In this document: positions 35,801-46,966 of the stretch, piece after piece
Layout of the letters: every line of letters starts with the position of its first letter
Position numbering within the stretch: position 1 is the stretch's first letter
DNA from: Melanocharis versteri
Lineage: Eukaryota > Chordata > Aves > Passeriformes > Melanocharitidae
Assembly: GCA_013397845.1 (NCBI GenBank)
Contig: VZTG01000482.1
Location: forward strand, 2,246,537-2,310,536
Length of the DNA stretch: 64,000 bases
Reading direction: 5' to 3'
Program-made: the position numbers and the translations under genes
The notes under the pieces: generated by a model
The model's input: only the letters and a program-made list of their open reading frames with translations
The model's database searches: none
What the model was told of the DNA's origin: nothing

Positions 35801-38452
35801 AGAAAGGTGTCCTTGATCATTGGCCTCAGAATCTGCCTTAAACAGCTGGCAATAGTGGACATCACAAAGACAGTAAGAACAACACAATCATGGTGATACT
35901 TCCACTGTCGCCAACCCTCCATGGCCTGCAATGAACTACTTTCCCTGAATGGATTTAATTACTCTATTTTGCAAAAAAATTAATCCTCATGAAATCTCAG
36001 GCATCACACGGCCAGGTCCTGGGATAACTGCTCTTTCTTAAACTAAACTCAAGGAACTCAGTTTTTTTAGAGTTCAGAATGGTAACCACCAACTTTTACC
36101 ATGAACTCCACATGCCTATCTGATGCTATCATGGCCACATATTGAGCACAGGTGCTCCTGTCATACTTTTCTATCGTGTTTTGTACCTCTCAGTTGCACA
36201 CATTTCCATTTTATCCCGTGTGTGAGGCATTGCCAACAAAATAGAGTACCTGAAATAGCTATTTTACTGTGGTTTTCATGGCAACTTATGCACTACAATC
36301 TTACATTCTTCTGGATTGAGAGCTGAGGAGTTCCCCAGATTCAGTAACTGACTGGTAAATGTCGACTGAAGCATGACTTCTCCACACCAAGGATTCTCAT
36401 GCATTATTACATCTGCAAGAAAAAATCAACCTTATCAACTCATGTATCAACAAAATTGAAGTGTATAAATTTTCTTGACTATATAACCACCATACACACA
36501 GCTGTGTAAGGCACAGGGTTTGAAAGAGATCACTTGGAAACACAGTGTTTATTTTTTTTAATCTACCAACGCCACTTACCAACGAGTTAATAAAATTTTC
36601 TCATTAGTTTGATGTAATTCTTAAATTCATTAGCCTCCTGGCAGACACTGCTTAGGTCTGGTTTGTAGTAGCACTTGTACTTTTCAGGAACAACTGATTT
36701 AAAACACTGACACCTTACAGAATACCCCTGACTCCCCATGGCTGTGTCTGAGGGCAAGCTTCCATGGGATAGTCAATGTTCCACCGGCAGGACGACTGAG
36801 AATTCAAATGAGGTAATTGATGTAAGAAAGCTACTTACAAATGCTTAGCCACAGTTCCAAACTACTTGTTACATTCTTCTAGTTTAAACAGGCATTTTAA
36901 AGATCCGTATTTTAAAAAGGCAAATAAAAGAACTCTCACCTGTAAGCAGTACAATATCCCCAGGAAAGACAGTGAGGGACCAAAATGCAGCACCACGCCA
37001 CAGCACCACCTTTCTCTCAATTTCTGACTGGTCAATAACAACAATCGTTGCTACAGGAACTTTACATGAAGATTTTGGTTTAGTCTTCATCTGTATTTCC
37101 TTGATATGACAAGGATGTACAACTGTGACCAAAATATTGTACTTTTGATTTTTGCTGCAGCAGTTCTTAAGTAGCGATAGTTTCTTCTGGAGTCTCTTGA
37201 ACTCTGTCATCTGCTCTGGATCCACTCTCACCCCAGAACCAGGTGGAGAAGAATGCAGTTTAGCTCTCTTGGATTTCAGCTGTCTTTTAAATGCTGAGTG
37301 AAAAAGATGAAAAGAATCTTCATACTTGCGGGGTCTTTTAGAAGAGTTCTTGTGAGAACACTTCCCTTGAGAGCACAGTATTCCAGAGCTCAATGACTCA
37401 ATATGGATTTCATTCACAAATTGCTCAGCAGGATCATTAACTTCTTGAAACTTTTCTGTATTTTCCTGAGCACTTCCTTCTTGTTTTGTAGCTTCCAAAC
37501 AAACATTTTCCCCATCATCCTCAGAACTGAAAAGTTCAAGAGAACTTGCATCCTCTTCCTCACATTCATTTTCAGTCACAGTAGTGGTACATGTTCCAAC
37601 ACCAGAATCACATTGGAAGTGACCATCCTGCCTTTCTTCAGCTTCTTTGCCTGCTTCCATTTCTGACAATTTTACAATTCTTTCCTGCATCTCATTCTGG
37701 TCCTGTGCAAAAAGAGCCACCTGACTCAAAGTCACTACACTACAAAATTCAGTGTCTGCTGACACTGCAAAGTCTGCACAGTCATTTGGTTCTTTTGGTT
37801 TGGACTCTTGACTTTTTTGGACAAACATACCCATATATTGCCTTAGATGTTCCTGATGCTCACTTCCATGACCTGACTGAAGTCCCACAGACCGCAGATG
37901 GATGCTGACCTGCTTAGTACTGGCAACCAAATCAGAAATGTCAGAGCTGTTAACTTCCGAATGCCTGGCTTTTCTCTCAGCGAGGTCCGGGCTGCAGCCA
38001 CGTGCTGGTTTCTCTTGTCCAGCTGACTCTGCACAGCTCTGGGGCGGGTGTTGATCTGCAGCCTGATCTACCGCTGCAGGTCTGTATCTGCCTGGGGATA
38101 CTTGACAATCAGAGCAAGCTAAACTTGTGGTCTTTTTAGGTGTGCTGGTACAAGTTACTGCCACAGGGGCAGGAGATGCCAGATCTTTTGCTTCTTTTGC
38201 CATGAACCCACCCTGCTGAGCGCTGTCCCCACTTGTGGGGACTCCTGTGGCCGTGGAGCTTTCTGCCTGGGGCACTGAGGGGGTGGCAGCACCCCAGACC
38301 CTTCCAGAAACAAACCCTTGTGTATCACACAAACAGTGGAGCTCTCTCCATTTCTCAGCAGTAGGGGCTGAACTACTTCGCTCTAACACCTCCAGTGGGC
38401 TTGGAATGCTGGGTGCTCCCACAAAAATATGAATTTGAGGTCTTTTTGACAT
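29635..38452 (-). CDS. SHLD2: Shieldin complex subunit 2 (eight coding exons)
   Basis: Reading leftward, 38452-36940, 36412-36305, 35542-35348, 34498-34364, 33392-33186, 32325-32091, 30504-30389 and 29807-29635 join in phase into 2682 bases, or 893 residues plus stop; human isoforms are about 835-904. SHLD2 is the ssDNA-binding scaffold of shieldin (SHLD1-SHLD2-SHLD3-REV7), acting in the nucleus downstream of 53BP1-RIF1 to protect broken ends from resection. Visible features: N-terminal motif IHIFVGAP (human HIFWGAP, the REV7/SHLD3-binding end); a long poorly conserved disordered region rich in S, E and K (to about 430); then the conserved C-terminal OB-fold region (about 430-893) with a zinc-type cluster C766-C769-C784-C787. 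Hallmarks include LHTTPWSSCECLFDDD and GCAKCGLEL. The gene converges with SYT15. The promoter is probably the CpG island at 58.5 kb. Confidence 0.95.
30389..30504 (-). CDS. SHLD2: SHLD2 coding exon 7
   Basis: Acceptor TTTTCTCATCTAG, donor GTACTG. It encodes residues 798-836, PALMTVEDEGYEIYVHVVSE then LIEKIFLNIPADWLKRL, matching human [20 protein letters not shown] and LIEKILLNISADCLNRV. The exon is short but the reading frame joins cleanly on both sides. Confidence 0.92.
30701..30795 (+). repeat. CR1 LINE fragment
   Basis: 'gccttaaactgagacaggag' through 'ttgctcagggaggtggtgga' follows the CR1 segment that normally reads ttaaactggaagagg...ggatattaggaag...ctgcccagagaggtggtgga. It is a diverged internal piece close to the 3' end, lying in SHLD2 intron 6 antisense to the gene. 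Confidence 0.65.
32091..32325 (-). CDS. SHLD2: SHLD2 coding exon 6, zinc-type cluster
   Basis: Acceptor TGTTTTTGTAG, donor GTAAAC. It encodes residues 720-798 of OB3, including GCAKCGLELQADENMIYKQC and IRC. The two CxxC pairs (C766, C769, C784, C787) have the spacing of a zinc ribbon like the one in the third OB fold of RPA70. The exon changes phase from 1 to 2. Confidence 0.94.
33186..33392 (-). CDS. SHLD2: SHLD2 coding exon 5
   Basis: Acceptor TTCTGTAG, donor GTAAGC. It encodes residues 651-719, starting HIWDFKYLLVQ and including LELHTTPWSSCECLFDDD followed by KFQKS and LSAHLEEKRSG. The TTPWSSCECLFDDD block is essentially invariant against human SHLD2. Confidence 0.94.
34364..34498 (-). 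CDS. SHLD2: SHLD2 coding exon 4
   Basis: Acceptor TTCTTTGCAG, donor GTAAGG. It encodes residues 606-650, SVYSYRGGNQRKVILTVEQS and WGAGAAWCPQLQRKKG, part of OB2. Very similar to the human sequence (SYRGQKQKKVMLTVEQ; WGPGAAWYPQLQRKKG). Confidence 0.94.
35348..35542 (-). CDS. SHLD2: SHLD2 coding exon 3
   Basis: Acceptor TTTTTTTCATATAAG, donor GTAAGT. It encodes residues 541-605 with GGVLHGLLAYISS and the segment DQLQPNTLVHSILKIIN, which match VVLQDLLAYVSS and EHLQPDVLVHAVLRVVD in human SHLD2. It links OB1 to OB2. Confidence 0.93.
36305..36412 (-). CDS. SHLD2: SHLD2 coding exon 2
   Basis: Acceptor TCTTGCAG, donor GTAAGA. It encodes residues 505-540, DVIMHENPWCGEVMLQSTFT then SQLLNLGNSSALNPEE, matching the human WVGETVLQSTFSSQLLNLG segment within OB1. 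Phase 1 at both ends. It lacks a long open frame of its own because the exon is only 108 bases. Confidence 0.92.
36940..38452 (-). CDS. SHLD2: SHLD2 first coding exon (residues 1-504)
   Basis: The ATG (38450-38452) has A at -3. It encodes the N-terminal MSKRPQIHIFVGAP motif, a long low-complexity acidic and serine-rich stretch, and the start of the first OB fold (YNILVTVVHPCHIKEI, VLWRGAAFWSLTVFPGDIVL). The donor is CTTACAG|GTGAG. Upstream, ACACAG/CAGCAG offers acceptors at 38461 or 38458, so only about 9 bases of 5'UTR precede the ATG in this exon and an upstream noncoding exon is required. Confidence 0.94.
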
Positions 38453-38528
38453 TTTTGACTGCTGTGTAAGTTTGACTTTAAATAACGTGGTTTATGCAAT
38501 AAGCACAATAATAAATATTAGCAAATGC

Positions 38529-38544
38529 AAAAAAAAAAAAAAAA
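38529..38544 (+). repeat. A16 homopolymer
   Basis: Sixteen consecutive A bases; on the minus strand this is a T16 run about 70 bases before the acceptor of the first SHLD2 coding exon. It could act as a distant pyrimidine tract and is likely to vary in length. Confidence 0.8.
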
Positions 38545-40247
38545 TTTACTTTTTCTTTACAATTTTAAAAACGCCTAAAATTCATAGGAGTATTTCATAA
38601 ATTAACTGGTAAAAACACTACTATTTAAAGCCTATAAAAATAGATGTACGAAATCTAAAAATATAAGTTATCTCAGAAATATTTAACATTTATTTGTGGC
38701 AAACCTGCATAGAAAAATAAATTTATAGCAACACCTAGTTTCTGATTCTGATACTTGGAAACACATTATAGTGGAGTTAAAATTAAGTTTAATTATTGAC
38801 CTATTTGTCTTTATTTATTACTGCTAATTAAACAGTCAAATATGAATTCGCTATTCAGTACTTGATTTTAACTCATGTGAAATAAATGTCTGTAAGAAAT
38901 CTTCACAGTATGGTTAGGAGATCATTTCATCTCCCAGAAAATAACAGTTTCAACTAAATGATTAAAACACTAGAGCTATTTAAAATTAAATTTGCTAGAA
39001 ATGCAGCATTTTACAAGCTGTTTTAACATGAAACTACTGTTTCAGGCTATTACTGATAAATTATAATGATTTAATAACCACTAAGGGGTCAGTAAAACTC
39101 GAGCAGGCAATTTAGGATTTGCTTTAATTCATTCATGTAGTATCAAGCTACTCAAGAAATTACTAGCTTTTCTAGCTAATTACAATTAGCCCACTTACAT
39201 AGCACACAAAAAAGAAGACCTTTTATTTTTTTAGATTTCTGCTGTATAATTATAATTTTAAAATATGCAGAAACAGCTATAACTGTTCATTAAAATGCTG
39301 ATTACAGCTACTTGTTTTGGGAGTGCTGTTGCTTATAGAAGTTGCTCCAATAGGGAATTCTGCAGATGTAGAGAACACCAGAAAAAATTGGAAAGCCAAT
39401 CCAGCTGTAAATAGAAAGAAAAGACCATTGAAACAAATACAGCATTGAAAAATACGCAGATTTTTCATTTAGCACTAATTAAATTAGCAACCATTTTCCT
39501 AACAACCCCAGTAGGGGTCGATAAATCTGCACATTCATAAGGCTCATTGTAACATGGAAAAACCATAAGCATCCTGGAACAGTGATCTCTGGTGTATCAT
39601 TGCTGACACTGGAAAAGCAATATACAACCACTAAAATGAGACAGGGCAAAATACAAAAAGAAGCTACAAAACCCAGTGACTGGTATTGCTCACTTTCATG
39701 CTCATAACAAAACAAATACTACTTAAAACATCGGAGTGTCCAAACTTCCACAGTTGTACATTTACAGTTAGTCCCATAAGAAGGTAACTTTCAAAGGACA
39801 ATACCCAAACCTGTGAAAGCTTTGAGTTATATAAAGAATGGTAATATACAAATAACTAGAAGAACAGAATTTGCAGATCAACACTAAAGTAGTGGATCAG
39901 GTAAGGGAAAGACAATACAAAGTGATAGTGAGGTTGAATCCCTAAAGAAGTGATGTTAATAAGTTTTGTAGATAAAAGGCTACCTAATACATGATGTAGA
40001 AGGTTTAGTAACAAATCTGTGACAAATAGAAAACGTTACTATCAGTTCAAATGAACTTGGTAAATGTCCAGTTATATAGTAATTTATCAGCCCCTCATTT
40101 TAAGCATCACTTCTTTTTTGCTTTTGACATGTTTAAAGGTTTATAAGTTACACAAAAATTCAGAAAGTTTTCCTTAACTTTCAGGTTCTGTAAGTTCCCT
40201 AAACTTAAGATTTGCTTTCCTGATTCCCATCTTGCGGTGTCAGTATG

Positions 40248-40360
40248 TCCAAGGCCAGGTTGGATGGGGCCCTGAGCAACCTGGTCTAGTGAAAGGTGTC
40301 CATGGCAGGGGGTTTGGAACTTGATTTTTAAGACCCAAGCTGCTCTATGACTCTATGATC
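40248..40360 (+). repeat. CR1 LINE 3' end
   Basis: This is a clear avian CR1 tail: 'aaggccaggttggatggggc', 'cctgagcaacctggtctagt', 'ggtgtccatggcagggggtt', then the characteristic terminal octamer-like repeat 'ctctatgactctatgat'. The element is 5'-truncated, as most CR1 copies are. It is the best single marker that the window is avian or at least sauropsid. Confidence 0.9.
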
Positions 40361-42151
40361 ACACCAAAGGAATTGAATCTTGTTGTTATTTAAGGAATGT
40401 TCGCAGTTAAAATATAGTTTATATTTTCAAAATCTAAATTACCTTAGGGATGGTAAGTGACCTCTGCCGACTTTCTGAGTCACATAATAGGTCCACTACC
40501 AAATGACCTGCTTTGGCAATTTCCAACTGACTTTTTGGGTCAAAGATGTCAAACTCCTTCTTGTAGTAGAAATCATCAGTACCTAAAATCATTTAAGTCT
40601 GTAAATCAGAAAGAAAAAAAAAAATTAAAATTTAATTCAATGTACACAAAATGTTTAAAGAACCTTTGCTTTGCTGCTTTAGAACAGAATTATTACTCAC
40701 TTAATGAGTTTTGTTAGTGAAATTCTACACCTGGTTTTAAATAAAAGTCTGAAAGAACAATTCACTACAGATTTTAAAAAGATGAGCAAAAAATCTTTCA
40801 ATCATTTTATCAAAATGCCACTGCCACAAAAAAAATCCATTTGATACTGTAGTTAAATTATCTGTGGGCAGACAGTTGGTTAATTACACCAAAGATAACA
40901 GGAGCTAAAACTCATAAAGATACAACTGAAACCTGAATGCACATATCCATTATACCTGTTAATTATTACACCATTTCCTAATTTGTGGAAAGCTGCTCTA
41001 TTCCTAACAGCCAATGAAAGCCAAGCTTTTTATCTCTGAAATGGTCAGAGTCTGATTGACGGGTCAATGATCTGTTAAAAAACAGTAACTACATCAGCAA
41101 ATTTTACATTTGCAAGACACTGCAACTGAGGTTTAACATATAGAAATACATTATGCTACACAGTGTATTTCCTCCAATCTAAACAGTAAGACACAACTTC
41201 TAAATTTAAAGGTTTTTAAAACTAACGGTCATTAACAGATTGTTAATCTCTAGTGATTTGCTGCACATAGAACAAAATTCAAAATAGCTTTAAAAATCCT
41301 CTTCCCATAGTTACTCCAGAAATGTTCTGATGCTACCTACATGACCTTGAAGTACCCCTAACATACCCAAGAAATCCTCATTACTTTTATTCCATATTTT
41401 ACTACTCATTAAGAGTATTCACTCACCATGAGAATCAATAAGCATTATGCCAAGGTAATTTAAGAGGGTGATACAGCTTCGGCTTCCTATCATTCTTGAA
41501 TATTCATGGTAGCCAGGTACCTAAATCTGTTTTGAGAAGTTACATCCAAATAGTTTCATCAAGTCTTTACTCAAGCCCTTTACACTAAAAGTAAACCACA
41601 CTAATTCAACCTCTAGTTAAGAATTTCTTTATGTCTGTTACATGCTACAAAGCTGCAAGCTACAAATAAAATTACAGAAATAAAAGACAGCAATGCATCA
41701 GAAGACAAAGAACTATAGCAATATAATGCAAAAGTGTATTTTCCCTTCCAGAAACACTAAAGTTTTAGAAGATAAACAGGGTATTCTTTTAACATCCTAC
41801 TTTGATTTGCTGCAGCTTGATGATGAACATCCTAAATGGTAAGCAGTGACTTGATCCCTAAAATATGCAAGAAAACATTATATTGTCCTTTACCTGCTGA
41901 AAAGCTGGCCCAGTAAGTAATAAATATATAAAGTAGGAGATGCTTTAAATTCTAAATTTTAACTTCTATTGTTAAGTTACCTCGCCCTTATTTGCATACT
42001 TGACTTTATACTCCTTCTACATGTAGTATAAAAAATTGAAGGATTGATTAATCTACCTTACAACAGAGGAAACTGAATTATTCATAGCCATCTCCAGAGT
42101 ATTTAGTTTCAGTTCAATTCAAGCTGTAGGGCTGTTCGGCTGGGCTTTTCT

Positions 42152-42181
42152 TTTTTCAACAGCTCATTTTTCAACAGCTCA
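42152..42181 (+). repeat. 15-base tandem duplication
   Basis: TTTTTCAACAGCTCA occurs twice in exact tandem. It is short and probably arose by replication slippage. Confidence 0.8.
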
Positions 42182-42884
42182 ACCTGTGTGATCGTAGAGT
42201 AGAAAATCTACTATGACACTTGCCAACCAAAAGAAAACCAGAAAAACTTTTTGATGCAGAATTCTGATTACATCACAGGAAGCTCTTCTGGCACTTCTAC
42301 CATGCTGCTCAAATCTCCCTCCAAAATTCAACGTGGTCTTTTAAAAAGCCAGGTACTGCAGCTGTACAGTAACTTTGAAAGAAGAAACAGCCAGCAGCGT
42401 AGTAACAGTTTCATACACTTAGAAACTGAAACAACTCTGGGATGAAGTGATGAAAGCATTACATGTTTGCTTGCAACTTGTGCAAGAAAAAGAAGGGTGA
42501 TCCTTCTGCCAACAGCTCCTGCTGGCACTGCAAGTGAATCAATACACCAGCGACAGCACCTATCTACTAAATCAATAAGCTTGGTCCAAACACATATTAA
42601 AAGGAACACGATGGAAAATAAAAACTGACAGAAGAAATCAAGCTAAGTAACTTGTAGCTGAAGCAAACTTATTCTACGTAAGAGTGAGGGATGTATCATG
42701 TGGACTTAAAATAAGATTATACGTGTAATTGAATGGCAGCTCAAGGAGATCTATGTGGATTGCATTAGCCAAGGCTAGTGGGACCTAACAAGAAGTCAAG
42801 GAAACACAGATGTGGGAGAACATACATGTACACATGGGCAACTGGGGAAATTAACAGGATAGGTCTTATTTCTGTCATCTGTTG

Positions 42885-42909
42885 TTTGGTGATTGTAACA
42901 ATCACCAAA
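42885..42909. repeat. 25-base near-perfect palindrome
   Basis: Twelve-base arms TTTGGTGATTGT and ACAATCACCAAA are exact complements around a single A. With no loop it would form a cruciform rather than a normal RNA hairpin. No flanking target-site duplication is obvious. Confidence 0.85.
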
Positions 42910-43153
42910 TACCTTTAATCTGAATTTTAATACAAGGTTTCAGGCAAAGACTGTAGTCCTGTCCATAACTGACCTGTTTAACCAAATGCAGTTTTACACC
43001 AGGATGGTTATCTGGGTCACATGATAACACCATGATAGCACATGGAATACTGGGCACAGAGGCTGCTGTCAACCAGACCTGGTGGTACAGCAAGAACCCT
43101 GCTAGTTGATATCAAAATTGATGAAAACCACAAGCCTTCATTTGCCTTACAGC

Positions 43154-43179
43154 AGTATCTGTAATTAGTATCTGTAATT
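43154..43179 (+). repeat. 13-base tandem duplication
   Basis: AGTATCTGTAATT occurs twice in exact tandem, followed by AG. Confidence 0.8.
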
Positions 43180-44184
43180 AGGTTATTATTGACCATAAAA
43201 TAATTTCTATTAGTACTTACTATTTAAGTTAAATAGCAGCAATGCTAATCCATTCAGTATTTAGTTCTTCTCACTGGCTATTACCAGAGGACTACAATAC
43301 TATTTGGCCTCAAGACAGGTACAGCTGGTTGACAACTACATAAAACCTGCATTCAGCAATATGTAGCCATAAAACATGAGGTATCCAACTTTTTTTCCTT
43401 ATTTGGAGCACTTTCAGTAACAAGATGATTTTTAGAATATGGAACACCTATGGTTTAGGTATCACAAGAGAAACCTTCCTAAATAGTCCTGCAGCAGCAG
43501 AGAAATAATTTAAACCAGAAATCAGCATTCTAAGAAGTTCCACAGCCTGACACTACAAAAAAAAGTTAAATCAAAATACTGAGTAAGAAGAGGCAAGTTG
43601 TTCTTCATAACTATTACTGAACTATTAATATACAAAAAGAAGGCAAGCAATCAAATGGCATTGCTATTGCTAATATTTAATCTGCACCTACTTGTCTGCA
43701 GGATCAGGGCCTGTGGTTTCTAAAGTTGTGCTCTAGAAGGAAAATATTTCCCTGGATCTCAAACAAAGACACTTCTTCTGTAAATACAAGCTTGGATCAT
43801 ATAAAGGCATCCACCAAGCAGTTGCATCAGCCACTTTATTTTACAATTATTATTTTTTGGAACCAAATGATGCAAAAATCTGAACACTGATAATGCACTT
43901 TCAATTCAGCAACTGAGATAGTCTTCATTGTGTTTGAAAATTGGAGTAAAGGTAGTAGGTTTTTTGTGATTAACTTGATAATTCTTTCTTCACTGCCTTT
44001 GCACCTTTCAGGATGGCCCCTTAAGTAAATGCTATTTATTGATTTTTGTTTTGCAATCCATAAAAACATATAATTAAGGAGATATAAGCATCCAGTGGCT
44101 GCTACAAACAAAAGAAGTTAAAAGTTCCAGCGAACACTGACCTTTTGAGTAGAAAAAGATAAAGGTAAAAGGTCAAAGATACAC

Positions 44185-44203
44185 AAACGTGCCAGGCACG
44201 TTT
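44185..44203. repeat. 19-base CpG-containing palindrome
   Basis: AAACGTGCC and GGCACGTTT are exact complements around one A. With one bulged T the pairing extends two more base pairs. Each arm contains a CpG and an ACGTG core, unusual in this CpG-poor region. Confidence 0.75.
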
Positions 44204-46940
44204 TGTTGAAAACACTCACTCCCCAAACTCTTATTTTTGAGAACTATTTAAACAACTAAACTGCTACGCTTTCTGTCAAGAAAGATACTGTTCCATACAT
44301 TTCAGCATATTAAAATACCTCACAATATTAGAATAGCATAATTGTGGCCTTTTTTAGAAAAACTATTTAGTTCACGGAAGAATTTCCACAGTTATCATTA
44401 CCAGTGAAAATCTATGTTAGGACTGAAACCTGATAAACAGAGGTGGATAAAACAATTTTTTGTTTAGCTCAGATGAAAGCAAGGTAACTGGTTAAAGAAA
44501 CATCATAATACCCTGATTTCCATCAGATTAACTGCTGGTAGATTTGACTTATTAGGACCAGAAGATAAATATATATATATGCAAGAAATATTTAAAATAC
44601 AAAGCCACCACTATTATTTTCTCATCTTTACAAAAGCCTTACTCAAAACAGATGAAGTTTTATAACAAAAACCTGGATGCTGACTGCACGTTCACAGACA
44701 AAAATGGGATATTGTCATTGTTCTGGACAACAGCCATAGGTAAGACAATCCTTGTGCTTTTGTACTGTGGGGAGACAGGGTGCTGAAAAGGTGTCATTCT
44801 TAAGTTTACCATGTAAAGTAATCCACTTTATTTTATTACCATGTAAGTAATCTACTAGTGCCAGGAAAATGTCTCTCACTCTCCACCACAAGTGGTTATG
44901 CTAGCAATAGACTTTAACAGAAGCTGCACTTCCTCTTGCCTTTAAGACAAGCAGGATGCTTCTCATTTGTCAGCATCACTAAACAATTCAACTTCACTGC
45001 CTGTTAACTGAAAAAAACAGTCACTCACTCCAAGAAGTCATATAGGAGCACACAGTTCATCACTAGATCAGGACATGCTCCAAAGCTGTTCAAAACTACC
45101 AGCTACACGAGGAGCTCCAGAAGAAGCCAGGTGGCACACAAGCCCACAAGACACCTTTAGACCAACAGCTCAATCAGGACTTCCTTTACTTCGTCACTCT
45201 TTATACAGGATCCCTCCAGAAGAGCAAACATTTAACCTTCCTGCAAACATAAAGGGCAGCAAATACTTTTTGTCAGGACTGAACCTACGGCGCCAGACCT
45301 ATCTACTCCCTCCCCATCCCAAGCCACGTTGTGCACATTTTATCTGTTCCTGTAGTGTGCAGCTACATCCTTTATGTGGTATCATTAGTCTATTTCTGTG
45401 AGGTTCAAAGGAGCTGGCAATCAATCAATAACTGATCTCCTCAGTACTTTCCTATCTCAGGAAGATGAAAGCTGGCTTTACACATTTCTATAGATCCACT
45501 GTCTCAAAAGAGAAGTTCAAACACATGTTTTGGATGTGAGCATCGTAATTTAAACAAAACTCTTGAGAGATGTTAACTACATGACAGTACTGACTTTTAT
45601 ATCCAAATCTAGAATTTCAGTTCTTGGAAAGGCAAAGGATTTTCAAGATTATTTTAATATTTCCCTTTTGCACACACCCCAAGAACACCCTTCAGCCGTA
45701 AGTGAAAAGAATTTGCTCTTCTATCTACAAGTCGAGAGGTTTAAGATTTTTTTAAGAGATAAAGCTCCCTTAAGGAAATATAACCTTCAGACTTGGGCCA
45801 AACTGTCTCAGTACACTGGTGAAGAGCATTACAAAGATCATAGATGGTTCACTGCCCACACTTGCTCTTTGTTGTGGCCACACACCTACCAACTTCTTTG
45901 CAGAACTGCATGAACGTCAAACACTCTTTCACGGCTATTCCAGCTAAGGAGCAAAGTTGTTAATTTACTAGGGCACTGCAGGAAACGAAGACACAAAACT
46001 CAGATTATTTTAAGTGAGTGCGAACTACAGTGAATCTTCTGGAAACAGAAACGAAGTTTTCAGCTCTTTTGGCATTTACCTACGAAAAAATTAAGATACG
46101 ATACATAAAGAAAATTAGCATTAGCTTTTTAATATATAAGCCTTTACATTTCAATAGTTTAGATGGATGTTAGTTTAGCAAACTGGTTAAGCTTTAATAG
46201 GGAACAGGCGACACTGAGTAACTATCAACACAGCTGACTGAGCCTAAGGTGCCTTTTAGATGCAAATTTCCTTATTTCAGAGGTAGCTTTTCTCTCAGAC
46301 TGTAGGGCAGCAATGCACTTTGACTATTTATTAAAAATAATTTGGCTGATTACACTTCAAAAATTGGACACCACAATTTCTGTCCCCGAAAAGTTAAAGG
46401 AAATCATCACAATTGAACAAAATGTGAATGAAGTGTACTAACTAAATGTCAGAAACACTGATTTGGCCTGTACCCTTTTCCATGGTAATTCAGCTGTCTG
46501 AAAATACCTCAAGCAAAATCAAAAAGCTAAATGTACAATGTAACAAGTCATCCTGAGTCTCCCTCTACTGTTCCAAGTCATAGCGTGTAGCAGTAGGGCA
46601 CAGCAGCATAACCACTGATAAAAACCCTCTAGTATGTTTGTTCTCAGTCAAGGCGCATCATTTTCTTCACTGTTTTTGCTAGAGGCAATACCTCAATTAT
46701 TATCTGCACTGTGCTATGATTGCTGTGTACCTTCACTCAGCTGCCTTTAATTCAGTAACTTTTATAAATGTTTTTATCACTTGAGTACAACATAGTCCTG
46801 CCCCAGAAATTTTATGTTGTTTAACCTCCAAAACTCCTGAAGTATGAAGAGTTAAGGATAGAAACTAAAGAGAGTTATCTATTTATTCATTTGTCTTCAT
46901 GCAGAAGCTGCTCCAATCTGAAGTAAACCTATAAATTGCT

Positions 46941-46966
46941 TCTTTCTGCATTATAATGCAGAAAGA
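46941..46966. repeat. Perfect 26-base palindrome
   Basis: The 13-base arm TCTTTCTGCATTA is followed immediately by its exact reverse complement TAATGCAGAAAGA, with no spacer. Pairing stops at the next flanking pair (T against G). It lies in the presumed SHLD2 5' intron, about 8.5 kb upstream of the start codon. Confidence 0.9.

Noticed and set aside
37403..37908. Plus-strand open frames across the large SHLD2 exon
   Set aside because: These are antisense shadows of the 504-residue SHLD2 coding exon.
45563..45913. 116-residue open frame in the presumed SHLD2 5' intron
   Set aside because: No known domain, no neighbouring exons; a possible chance frame.
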